From NCBI GenBank assembly GCA_963743595.1, contig CAVURW010000155.1, positions 1 through 13,452 of the forward strand: a stretch of 13,452 bases of DNA. The letters are read 5' to 3'. Positions 1 to 7,961 of this stretch are shown here, in pieces (the first letter of the stretch is position 1; every line of letters begins with the position of its first letter). The position numbers and the translations under genes are program-made. Below the pieces are notes generated by a model that was not told where the DNA came from, ran no database searches, and saw only the letters and a list, made by a program, of their open reading frames with translations. Origin of the DNA: CAVURW01 sp963743595. GTDB lineage: Bacteria; Verrucomicrobiota; Verrucomicrobiia; Methylacidiphilales; UBA1321.

Positions 1-2
1 GC

Positions 3-260
3 AAGGACCTCAAAACGTGGACGGATGAAGGGGTTTTGACTCTGGGGCAAAAGGATTGGCCGTGGGCGAAAGGGCGTCTCACGGCTGCCTTCGTCCTGGA
101 CCTGCGAAAAGATCCCCGAGTCGGCAAAGCCCTGATGTTCTTCCATGGCTCGACTTACAAGGAATCAGATCCCCGTGGCGGATTCGATAACTTTGCCAGT
201 ATTGGCATAGCCTGGAGCGATGATTTGAAGAATTGGACGTGGCCGAAAAAGAATCCATGA
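3..260 (+). CDS. C-terminal end of a GH43/GH32-type beta-propeller glycosidase (partial)
   Basis: The gene enters from the left edge; reading continuously from base 3 gives 85 residues before the TGA at 258-260. Visible motifs are KDLKTWTDEG near the start and SDDLKNWTW near the end, the repeated 'S-x-DL-x-x-W' blade signature of five-bladed beta-propeller glycosidases (families 32, 43, 62, 68). Between them are a hydrophobic strand (AAFVLDLR) and ALMFFHGS. No catalytic acid residue can be assigned because the N-terminal blades lie outside the window. The family hydrolyses arabinose-, xylose- or fructose-containing glycans; next to a rhamnogalacturonan lyase and a rhamnosidase, an arabinan- or galactan-directed activity is the natural guess. 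The TTG at 36 is only an internal codon, not a start. The end looks natural, not truncated. Family level is fairly sure; substrate is not. Confidence 0.72.
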   Translation, partial: KDLKTWTDEGVLTLGQKDWPWAKGRLTAAFVLDLRKDPRVGKALMFFHGSTYKESDPRGGFDNFASIGIAWSDDLKNWTWPKKNP

Positions 261-405
261 GGCAAGTACGGGTCGTGGTGTTTCACCTTCGCCCAAAAGG
301 GGACCTACACTACTCGGAAAGCATGTCGCAATTTGGCTGGATAATTCCCTTACCCAGCCGCCCGTCCGGTCGTAAAATCCTGGCGCACTCGAGAGAAAAG
401 TATTT

Positions 406-2439
406 ATGATTTACACTAAGGACCAACGCTGGATACGGCCTCTCCTTGTCCTGGGTTTATTCTTGCCGATCGCTGTTTGTCTTGTCTTCGTCCTGGGAGC
501 CACGTCCACGGCTGACACTCCAAACGTCAACCCGCCGGTAACCATCTCCGACGCCGGCGAGACGGTGACGATGGAGAATGGAGTGCTCAGCCTTACCATC
601 CGTAAGAACGACGGAAATTTGCTGAGTCTGCTTTACAAAGGCAACAACCTCCTGCGCGGTGGTCAAGCCTACTGGAATGTCTATGGCAGCACTCCAACCT
701 CCGGGGTGCCAATGAAGACGCAGTCGAAGGGACAGCCGTCTGTGTTTACAGTCACCCAGGATCCCACGAAGAACGGCGGTGACATGGGCGAGATCGAGCT
801 TCTGTTCCCCTATAAGGGAGCTGATGCTGTTTCTGTTTCCACCAGCGACGGCTCAGGCAAATCCTTGCCTCCCACTGAACCGCTGGACATTGCGATTCGC
901 TACACGCTCAAGCGTGGGGATTCCGGCTTTTACGGCTGGACGAGCGTCAGCCACAAGCCGGGTTACCCGGCCTTCGATCTCGAGGCTTGCGGGGTCTGCT
1001 TCAAGCTCGACCCACAAACTTTCGATCACCTTACCATAGACAGCCGACGCAATAAGCAAATGATCAACGGCTATGACTGGATGCATGGCACACCGCTTAA
1101 CCTGAAGGAAGCGCGGCGCATGACTACCGGCATTCATCAGGGCGAGGTTGAACACAAGTACGACTACAGTATGCTCTACTCAGAGACGCCGGCCTATGGG
1201 TGGAGCAGCTCCACAAAGGGACTTGGCATCTGGATCGTAAATCCCAGCATTGAGTACATCAGCAACGGGCCAACCAGGGTCGAGTACACTGGCCACATTG
1301 ATTTGAAGGACACACCGAACGCAAGTCCAACCCTACTGTTCGGCTGGCACGGATTTCATTTCGGCGGGGTGGCCATTTCCATTGGCCAGGACGAGAACTG
1401 GAAGAAGGTAGTCGGGCCGCTTTACGTCTACTGCAACAGTGACCCGGACCCCGACGTGATGTGGCACGACGCACTGGCGCGGGCGGACGTAGAGAAAAAG
1501 GCGTGGCCCTACGATTGGGCGAGGATGGACGGATATGCTAATGCGAACGACCGTGGGACCGTGACCGGAATGCTGACCGTTAAGGACTTGCAGCAGCCGT
1601 CAGCCACAGCAGCAAACGCCTGGGTCGGTCTGGCGGCGGCACCTTATACGGCGATCGACCAGCAGAACAAGCCATTTAAGGTGGGATGGGAGACCGACGG
1701 CAAGAACTATGAATATTGGGTAAAAGCGGATGACAAGGGTGCCTTCGCCATTCACGCTCGTCCAGGTACGTACCAGCTTTACGCCTTCACCAACGGTATC
1801 TTAGGCGACTACTGCAAGTCCGATGTCACCGTGGAGGCGGGCAAGCCCGTCGATCTCGGAAATTTGACTTGGGTGCCTGTTCGGTATGGAAAGCAAATTT
1901 GGGATATTGGCATTCCGAATCGGAGCGCAGAGGAATTCCGGCATGGGGATCATTACTGGACCTGGGGGCTCTACAATCTTTATCCACAGGAATTTCCGAA
2001 TGACGTCAATTTTGTAATCGGCAAGAGCGATTACTCTAAGGATTGGAACTACGCGCAACCGCCTAGGCTGGGTTCCGACGGCAAATATACCGGCACAACT
2101 TGGAAGATCACCTTCGGCATGGACCAAATTCCGGCCGGCAAGGCGACGTTGCGGCTGGGCATCTGCGGCACGCGTGGCTCAATAATCGACGTTGGCGTCA
2201 ATGGCCATCTGGTCGGATCGACGGGGCTTCTACCCTCCTCGGGAGTCATGCACCGCGACGGCATACGTGGCGTAGAATACTATTCGGACATTCCGTTCGA
2301 CACGTCAGTACTGACGACCGGCACAAACGTAATGACACTGACCACTCATGCCCGGTCTTGGACCGACGGCGTCCTTTACGACTATCTACGCCTTGAGATC
2401 GGCGACGGCCCGCCGGCGAACACCCCCAACGAACATTAA
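406..2439 (+). CDS. Rhamnogalacturonan lyase, polysaccharide lyase family 4, secreted
   Basis: This 677-residue enzyme should cleave the rhamnose-galacturonic acid backbone of rhamnogalacturonan I by beta-elimination outside the cytoplasm. Residues 10-32 form a hydrophobic signal peptide with a likely cleavage shortly before TADTPN. The three-domain PL4 layout is visible: a beta-sandwich catalytic domain at about 45-375 (VTMENGVLSLTIRK opening, then RRNKQMINGYDW and YSETPAYGWSS around the active-site face); a fibronectin-III-like domain at about 384-485 (RGTVTGMLTV, ARPGTYQLYAFTNGI); and a carbohydrate-binding-like jelly roll at about 495-667 (GKQIWDIGIPNRSAEEFRHG, ending in VLYDYLRLEI). Length and domain order match bacterial and plant family members. 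The ATG at 406 is preceded by a purine-rich AGAGAAAAG but no strong Shine-Dalgarno. It lies 20 bases before the rhamnosidase frame and is probably co-transcribed with it. The exact catalytic Lys and His were not aligned residue by residue. Confidence 0.9.
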   Translation: MIYTKDQRWIRPLLVLGLFLPIAVCLVFVLGATSTADTPNVNPPVTISDAGETVTMENGVLSLTIRKNDGNLLSLLYKGNNLLRGGQAYWNVYGSTPTSGVPMKTQSKGQPSVFTVTQDPTKNGGDMGEIELLFPYKGADAVSVSTSDGSGKSLPPTEPLDIAIRYTLKRGDSGFYGWTSVSHKPGYPAFDLEACGVCFKLDPQTFDHLTIDSRRNKQMINGYDWMHGTPLNLKEARRMTTGIHQGEVEHKYDYSMLYSETPAYGWSSSTKGLGIWIVNPSIEYISNGPTRVEYTGHIDLKDTPNASPTLLFGWHGFHFGGVAISIGQDENWKKVVGPLYVYCNSDPDPDVMWHDALARADVEKKAWPYDWARMDGYANANDRGTVTGMLTVKDLQQPSATAANAWVGLAAAPYTAIDQQNKPFKVGWETDGKNYEYWVKADDKGAFAIHARPGTYQLYAFTNGILGDYCKSDVTVEAGKPVDLGNLTWVPVRYGKQIWDIGIPNRSAEEFRHGDHYWTWGLYNLYPQEFPNDVNFVIGKSDYSKDWNYAQPPRLGSDGKYTGTTWKITFGMDQIPAGKATLRLGICGTRGSIIDVGVNGHLVGSTGLLPSSGVMHRDGIRGVEYYSDIPFDTSVLTTGTNVMTLTTHARSWTDGVLYDYLRLEIGDGPPANTPNEH

Positions 2440-2558
2440 TCAGACCGTTAACTGGTCTAATGCGATACGTTAATCTGGAACCAATGAAATTATGGCTACG
2501 CCAGATAAATTGGTTGAACCTGAAACATACGGCATTCACCACCAACCTAACGAATCGA

Positions 2559-4985
2559 ATGGGGTTGCGAATCTTTCTGGTGTTGACAATAGCTGTCTGG
2601 GGATCGGCTGCTTGTTGTGCCGATAAACCCGATCCAATCGGCGATCCAATCGGTAGTCGCCTCCGCAATTCGTTCATCTGGACCCAAATACCTGGGCCTG
2701 CCGACGGTTACCTGAACGCAGTCTTTCGCAAAACATTCGACCTCAGTGCCGCGCCGAAAGAGGCGGAATTAAATCTGTTCGCTTACACGCGCTACCAGCT
2801 GTACGTCAATGGAGAATATATCGGACGAGGTCCCAATCGTTTTGAGAATCGACGACCCGAATACGACACGTGGGATATTCAGTCTCACCTCCACAAAGGA
2901 AAAAACGTGATCGCTGTGCTCGTGCACCGCGACTGGGCCCTCGATTCTACACCGTTCCAGCAGTCTTTCAGCCGTTTTCGCCACCACGCTCCGGGCTTCA
3001 CGGTTGCCTTGGACTTAATTGGAACCGATGGAGCAACCCAAACAATCGTTACCGATTCAAGTTGGACGGCGGTCCTTGATCTCAGCCAAAGGCGACCCGA
3101 GGTGAACAACTACTCTTCCATTCCCGACAACATTGATGCGGAAAAATCGATGGCAAATTGGTCGGACCCGAATTTTGACGACAGCGCTTTGCCCCACGCC
3201 GTGAAGGTCGATGTCTCCGACGCAGTTGCGTGGCCGGTTTTAAGCCCGCGAACCATTCCACTGCTGGGTGAAACGAACGTACCGTTTACCGCTTTTATAG
3301 ATGGAAAGGCGAGTTCTCAGCCCGACCTGTGTCAGCCCGGAGAGATGGTTCTGCAGTGTGAGCGGATCGTCCAGGCGTACTGGGTGCTCGACATCGATGC
3401 CGAAGCAGGAGCCAAGATCTTCGTGACACCGCTTCTTCCAGAAGATCAGAAGAACGCTGTCAGTGTCTATGTCTGTCGCGCCGGTAAACAGCGATGGATG
3501 GGAGGGGATACGTTCGCGTTTAAAAGCCTGCAAATCACTGAATCAGGCAAGGCATCGGTGCACGTCGTTCGGTTAACCCAGGTGCTTTACCCCTTCGAGC
3601 GTGTAGGAAAGTTCGAATGCAGCGATCCCGAATTGACCCGGATTTGGGAACTTACTGCCCGATCTCTAGAGCTGTTAAGTGAGGATGCTTACACCGATTG
3701 TGCGGATCGTGAGCGTTCTGAATGGATGGACAACGACCCGCCGATGTACGACGCAACCCGAGTGATGATGGCCGGACCGGGAGGCGACGGCACAACAGTC
3801 TGGAGTGATCCACGACTATTTAAAAACCTACTTCGACGAGAAGCTCTCACACAAGAACCAGATGGGATGTTACGAGCCCGTACGTGCTCCGAGTTGGTGG
3901 ATATTCATACTCACATGGAAGACCGGGCGTGCGAATGGGTGGAGGGCCTGCGCAAATACTATGAAGCCACGGGAGACAAAGAACTGGTCCGTGAGTTGTG
4001 GCCCTATTTGGACCGCCTCTTGGAATGGTTTGCGGATAGAAGGACGGGGCGGGGTCTGGTCCGCGCTCGGGAATGGGTGGCTTGGGATAATCCTCTCGCG
4101 TACGCCACGTGTGAAGGAGCAGCGAATAACGCCTTTATCGAATGCGCCTTTACCGATGCAGCGTATCTTGCCGATCAAGTAGGCGACAAGCCTAGTGCCG
4201 ACAAATGGGCTCAAGCTGCACACGCTTTATATGACGCTTTTAACCAACAATTGTGGGACGAGGAGGCTGGTGCCTATTACTCGTCAGCGGGAACCCCAGT
4301 TGTTCTGCCATGTGACGACTTATTTAAAAAAGACGTTAGCATTAAGGTCATAAACGACCATACCGAGCCGACCTTATTTGCGAACTTGTTTGCGTTGGAT
4401 CAGGGGCTCGTCCCACCGGTTCGAAAAGACAAAGTAATCAAATGGGTCATTGCCCACGAAAACGAGATCCACCAAATCATGGCGAATCATTACTTCTGGA
4501 AATTGCTCTATTCTCTGGACGAGCCGAAGTACGATCAGTTTGTTCTGGATCGCATTCGGACTGGTTGGAAGGGAATGCTCGAATCTCCTTGGCAGACGAC
4601 CTGGGAGAAGGTCAAAGGCGGCTCCAAAATTCACTGCTATGGCATCGTGCCCGGCTATACCCTCAGCACATGGGTTTTGGGCGTGCGTCGAGACGGGCCC
4701 GTTTGGGAAAAGCGAATCGTCATCGAACCGCATCTGGGGGATCTGAATGAAGCGGATGGCGTTGTCGTAACCGAGTTTGGACCGATCTCCGTTTCATGGA
4801 GAAAAGAAGAAAAGCATTGGCAATTTCAATTCACCACTCCCAAGGAAATTAGGGTTACCCTTGCTCTACCGCGTAATGGAGAATCGGACTTGGAAGTCCT
4901 CGACGGAGCCTCTCAAAAAGGAGAAATCAAGGGGTCGCGTACTGTTTTCGATTTAGCGGGCGGCAGCCATCAAGGAACGTTTTGA
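2559..4985 (+). CDS. Alpha-L-rhamnosidase, GH78 type, secreted or lipid-anchored
   Basis: The product should release terminal alpha-L-rhamnose, acting after the preceding lyase on RG-I oligosaccharides. The frame is open from an ATG at 2460 (841 residues), but the ATG at 2559 starts a clean signal peptide, MGLRIFLVLTIAVWGSAACC; the extra 33 residues of the longer form are polar and unlike a leader, so I prefer 2559 (808 residues). SAAC-C may also act as a lipobox. Numbering from the longer frame: beta-sandwich domains at about 80-380 (LFAYTRYQLYVNGEYIGRGP is the typical N-terminal strand set), an (alpha/alpha)6 barrel at about 385-740, and a C-terminal beta domain to 841. The hallmark DCADRERSEWMDND is at 413-426, with Glu418 the likely general acid; QTTWE ending at Glu716 matches the position of the family's general base. 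No strong ribosome binding site precedes any candidate start. Nothing suggests inactivation. Confidence 0.88.
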   Translation: MGLRIFLVLTIAVWGSAACCADKPDPIGDPIGSRLRNSFIWTQIPGPADGYLNAVFRKTFDLSAAPKEAELNLFAYTRYQLYVNGEYIGRGPNRFENRRPEYDTWDIQSHLHKGKNVIAVLVHRDWALDSTPFQQSFSRFRHHAPGFTVALDLIGTDGATQTIVTDSSWTAVLDLSQRRPEVNNYSSIPDNIDAEKSMANWSDPNFDDSALPHAVKVDVSDAVAWPVLSPRTIPLLGETNVPFTAFIDGKASSQPDLCQPGEMVLQCERIVQAYWVLDIDAEAGAKIFVTPLLPEDQKNAVSVYVCRAGKQRWMGGDTFAFKSLQITESGKASVHVVRLTQVLYPFERVGKFECSDPELTRIWELTARSLELLSEDAYTDCADRERSEWMDNDPPMYDATRVMMAGPGGDGTTVWSDPRLFKNLLRREALTQEPDGMLRARTCSELVDIHTHMEDRACEWVEGLRKYYEATGDKELVRELWPYLDRLLEWFADRRTGRGLVRAREWVAWDNPLAYATCEGAANNAFIECAFTDAAYLADQVGDKPSADKWAQAAHALYDAFNQQLWDEEAGAYYSSAGTPVVLPCDDLFKKDVSIKVINDHTEPTLFANLFALDQGLVPPVRKDKVIKWVIAHENEIHQIMANHYFWKLLYSLDEPKYDQFVLDRIRTGWKGMLESPWQTTWEKVKGGSKIHCYGIVPGYTLSTWVLGVRRDGPVWEKRIVIEPHLGDLNEADGVVVTEFGPISVSWRKEEKHWQFQFTTPKEIRVTLALPRNGESDLEVLDGASQKGEIKGSRTVFDLAGGSHQGTF
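2630..2653 (+). repeat. Perfect 12-bp tandem duplication in the rhamnosidase leader region
   Basis: Two adjacent identical copies of CGATCCAATCGG encode the repeated Asp-Pro-Ile-Gly directly after the signal peptide of the rhamnosidase. It preserves frame and lies in a probable linker, so it is likely a neutral replication-slippage duplication. Confidence 0.85.
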
Positions 4986-5043
4986 TCGGCTTGCATTTAG
5001 CGCGTCGAGCCAATCACAAAGTTAGCCCGAGCCGAGGATGTTT

Positions 5044-5796
5044 TCATTTGTTATTTCGATTTACGAATCCCAGAAGGTCTAAGATGGGGTCAGGTGTAGG
5101 CGTCGCACTTTGGCGTAATTGCCAAGGATTGTGCTCCCCTCGTTGATTGGGAGTATGTGTCTGCGGAGCAGGCGTGGGACTAGGCGTTCGTGTGGGCACG
5201 TGACCCAATGTCGGCACCGGCTTCGGCGTTCGGCTTGCGACCGGCGTGGGGGTCGGCCTCGGCGTTGCGGTTGGTGCGCGCGTTGGAGTCGGACTAGGGG
5301 TATGCGTTGGAGTCAAACTCGGCGTTGGCGTGGGCCTTGGAGTGGGCGAAGGGGTGCGACTCGGTGTTGGCGTAGGACTTGGAGTGGATCTACAAAGAGA
5401 GTCGCTAAAATGAAAGTCGATTAAAATGCGAAATCCCATACTTTGTGCCAGCGCCGCTAGATAAACCATGTTGTTCGTGCAGCAAAAGCCATCGGCGTTT
5501 GCTTGAGTTGGCGAGGGATTGACAAACATGCGCAACCGGATCGTATCGATGTTGCGCTCTTTCAATATGAGTAAACAATTTTTTATCTGATCGGGATCCA
5601 GTTGCTGAGCGTTCGTATCATAAAACTGAAATGCTGTGGCATTTGCATTAGGAGCACCTTTCAGAGTACATGGACGTACCATCTGATAGAGATAACTTAC
5701 GTCTGCTCCTTTGGCCACATCGGCCCAACATTGCGAAGTTAAGACGGTAAGGCTAGATAAGAAAAGCGTAACGAAGATTGCGTAGCGTTTTATCAT
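5044..5796 (-). CDS. Truncated GH53 endo-beta-1,4-galactanase fused to a Pro/Thr-rich tail
   Basis: The 250-residue product has three parts. Residues 1-25 are a signal peptide (hydrophobic core 6-22, cleavage likely after CWA). Residues 28-134 match the start of the GH53 galactanase barrel: KGADVSYLYQM, FQFYD, IDTIRLRMFVNPSP and GFRILIDFHFSDS. A normal GH53 domain is about 330 residues; this one stops where the third strand ends, so the acid/base and nucleophile glutamates, which lie further on, are both absent. From residue 138 to about 216 the chain becomes an uninterrupted Thr-Pro/Ser-Pro repeat, then a 34-residue tail with no domain I recognise. As it stands it cannot be an active galactanase. 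It is either a pseudogene formed by deletion and fusion, or a surviving secreted protein of unknown role. It converges on the rhamnosidase, with 58 bases between stops. Confidence 0.8.
   Translation of the reverse strand: MIKRYAIFVTLFLSSLTVLTSQCWADVAKGADVSYLYQMVRPCTLKGAPNANATAFQFYDTNAQQLDPDQIKNCLLILKERNIDTIRLRMFVNPSPTQANADGFCCTNNMVYLAALAQSMGFRILIDFHFSDSLCRSTPSPTPTPSRTPSPTPRPTPTPSLTPTHTPSPTPTRAPTATPRPTPTPVASRTPKPVPTLGHVPTRTPSPTPAPQTHTPNQRGEHNPWQLRQSATPTPDPILDLLGFVNRNNK
5149..5385 (-). repeat. Thr-Pro/Ser-Pro low-complexity coding repeat
   Basis: This segment encodes about 79 residues of alternating proline with Thr, Ser or Arg (for example TPSPTPTPSRTPSPTPRPTP). On the + strand it appears as recurring GGCGTTGG, GTGGGCCTTGGAGT and similar units. 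The DNA copies have diverged at third positions while the protein pattern is kept, which resembles selected linkers between domains of secreted enzymes more than a fresh microsatellite. Confidence 0.85.
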
Positions 5797-6388
5797 GAGA
5801 ATCTGAGTGTTAAGATACGCTGAATAGATAAAGAGTTAAAACGCTCATCTCATGGACGCTATTTATGTCATTCCTTAACATGTATTTGCCGGGTGCAGCG
5901 CCCTGGTAAAACCAATTCCGGGATGAGAGTTCGAGCGAATTAAACCGGTCCCGTTTTACTAACCACCGATAGACTACCCTTCTCAACCTTCTCAACCAGG
6001 GTATATTTAAAATAGCTTCTTTTGCGACGGACGACTGATATAATTCCGCATCCTTAATAATTATTGTGATAATAAATGCATATGGATAGAAGTTTCGACC
6101 GAAGTGATAATTCGTGACCGTCCTGTCTCTTCAAGAACAACGAATGCGCCCCACTGCGTTATCAAACTCGGTAAGCGGTATTTTTGAGATTGCCGTATTA
6201 AGAAGACGATCAACACGCTCCAGGAAAGATTGAGTCCCTGAGCGAGGGGCGATGCGATTGTGAGTCTAGAGCACCTATTTCTGCGATATTATTAATATAT
6301 TAAAGCATGTCGTAAAACCGACTATTATTTCGGTTCATTTCGAGGGGCATTCCTTATTATGTCACAGCCATAACAGGAACGAACTACC
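5797..6388. other. AT-rich intergenic region with no intact gene
   Basis: These 592 bases separate the divergently read GH53 remnant and the agarase-like gene. I see no tRNA, rRNA or intact gene. The 61-codon frame at 5810-5995 on the - strand lacks family features. There is AT-rich sequence around 6045-6080 and 6285-6305, including a 12-bp palindrome at 6292-6303, and a short inverted repeat AACCGA/TCGGTT at 6316-6321 and 6330-6335. Promoters for both neighbours must lie here, but I cannot place -35 and -10 boxes with confidence. A 44-codon, protein-like open stretch without a start codon is on the - strand at 6131-6265. Confidence 0.6.
6292..6303. repeat. 12-bp perfect AT palindrome upstream of the agarase-like gene
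   Basis: TTAATATATTAA is its own reverse complement and lies 85 bases before the start of the agarase-like gene. It overlaps a second, shorter inverted repeat, ATATTA-T-TAATAT, at 6286-6298. It could be an operator half-site pair or simply AT-rich promoter DNA. Confidence 0.45.
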
Positions 6389-7833
6389 ATGCATAAATCA
6401 AAGGTCACCGGTGCTCTCTTAATTTTCATTTTAACACCTCTCCTTCCAGCATTTACCCAGGATGCTGAGCCGACTTCCATTCCCTCTAAAACCTTCAAGG
6501 ATGGCACCGTCATTGTGGAAACCGGACGGAGCGGAAAAGGCCCCTGGGAACCTCATAAGACGCGCCTCATGGAGTTGCTTGACGGGTATACCATCCAAAA
6601 ACCAGTAGCGATGGATCCGTACGGCGGAAGAATGGATCAAAAGGGAGACAAGGCAACGGGCTTTTTCTATAAAGAGAAGAGCGGAGATCGCTGGTGCTGA
6701 TCGATCCTGTTGGAAATCGTTATTTTAGTATCGCGCTCGACGTGGTCAAGCCAGGACCAAGTGCGACGCAAACAAACGCATTTCAGGCTAAATATGGTAC
6801 CGAAGAGGGTTGGAAACAACAGACGGCGAATTTCCTTTGGGAGAATGGATTTTCCTGCCTCGGAGCCTGGAGCGATTGGAAGCAGCTTTCATCCGCTAGC
6901 AAGCCGTTAAGTTACACAATTAACGAAGATTTCATGGCCGGTTTTGCCAAGAAAATTGGGCTCACGCTTCCTGCGGCAGGCCACACGGGATTCATTCGTG
7001 AATGCATCCCGGTCTTTCATCCTGATTTTCCCGCCTACTGTGACGATTACGCCCAGAATCTTCTCGCTACCGCCAAAGACCCGTATCTGCTGGGAATTTT
7101 TTCAGATAACGAACTGCAAACCCCGGCCGAAATGCTCGATAGGAATCTTGGCTTGGACTTTAAAAAGAATCCCAATCTGAAGCCTGGTTATGACGCAGCA
7201 GTCGCTTGGCTTGCCGCCCGAGGGCATGATGCTCAACACATCACGAGTCAAGACAGGACCGACTTCGTGGCGTACGTCTTCGACAGGTATTACAAGATTG
7301 TCTCCGCCTCGATCCGCAAATATGACCCTAATCATCTCTTTCTCGGCGAGCGATTGATGTCGGAGGGGGGCGTCTATCAGAACCAATCGCTGTGGAAAGT
7401 GATGGGACAATATGAGGATGTCGTCTCCGTTAATTGGTACCATGTCTGGGGACCTGATCCCGCAGTAATCAACCGATGGACACTGTGGTCGCAAAAACCA
7501 ATCCTGCTTACTGAATGGTATGCCAAAGCGGAGGATGTCCCCGGTCTGGCAAATACCGGAGGAGCCGGGTGGATAGTCAAGACGCAGGAGGATCGAGCAA
7601 AGTATTACCAGCATTTCATGCTCAACTGTTATGAGTCCGGTAACATTGTTGGTGCCCATTATTTCAAGTATCAGGACGATTCCGCAGATTCCGTACGACT
7701 TGATGCCAAAGGAGGGGCCAATAAAGGTCTCGTGAATTCACAATACGAACCTTATGCGCCTCTCGTAGAACGGGCACGGGCTGTTAACCAGCAGGTTTAT
7801 TCCCTGATCGACTTTTTCGACAAGAGAAAATAG
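6389..7833 (+). pseudogene. Agarase-like clan GH-A glycoside hydrolase, disrupted by a single-base frameshift
   Basis: Two overlapping frames make one protein of about 480 residues. The first (6389-6700) holds a signal peptide (residues 1-24) and runs to TGFFYKEKSGDRWC then stop. The second resumes in the next frame with LIDPVGNRYFSIALD. Adding one base near 6693-6697 restores GDRWWLIDPVGNRYFS, the conserved 'RWWLVDP-G--FFS' start of the catalytic barrel in agarase/GH42-like proteins. The barrel is otherwise complete: NGFSCLGAWSDW, then FSDNEL (Glu codon 7111-7113, the expected acid/base), VVSVNWYHVWGPDP, and ILLTEWYAKAED (Glu codon 7513-7515, the expected nucleophile). AGGAACG ten bases before the ATG is a plausible ribosome binding site. 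No slippery heptamer is present, so programmed frameshifting is unlikely. The true substrate is unknown; agarase is only the usual family label, and a beta-galactan would fit the neighbours. A sequencing error cannot be excluded. Confidence 0.8.
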
Positions 7834-7961
7834 GTGAATATCCAAGTCTTCGCCGAGATGTTCGCGGGAGTTGGCGAATTGCTCCGCGATCTCGGCCAGC
7901 GATGGCAGGGGAACGTCCGCGCGATTATGCCGCAGGAAGGATTGTGTTCAAGATGCGTAGC

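Noticed and set aside
256..409. 50-codon + strand ORF that overlaps both the preceding stop and the following start by ATGA.
   Set aside because: The overlaps look like translational coupling, but the peptide (MRQVRVVVFHLRPKG...) has no recognisable feature, is rich in Arg and Pro, and is probably a chance frame in a 145-base spacer.
2442..2458. Small hairpin AGACC...GGTCT in the 20-base gap between lyase stop and rhamnosidase frame.
   Set aside because: Five base pairs with a 7-base loop and no T tract; too weak to call a terminator or attenuator, and the genes look co-transcribed.
4986..5043. Possible bidirectional terminator between the convergent rhamnosidase and GH53 genes (GGCTTG/CGAGCC, 4988-5011).
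   Set aside because: The stem is six pairs including a G-U, the loop is 12 bases and no T tract follows on either strand.
5149..5385. CRISPR-like or tandem-array reading of the repeated GGCGTTGG/GTGGG units.
   Set aside because: Units are short, irregular and in frame with a Pro-Thr coding pattern; there are no constant repeats with unique spacers.
5810..5995. 61-codon - strand ORF in the large intergenic gap.
   Set aside because: It has no domain, is rich in Arg at its head and sits in AT-rich spacer; more likely random or repeat-derived.
6680..6710. Programmed ribosomal frameshifting in the agarase-like gene.
   Set aside because: There is no slippery heptamer or strong downstream structure at the junction; a plain one-base deletion or sequencing error explains it.
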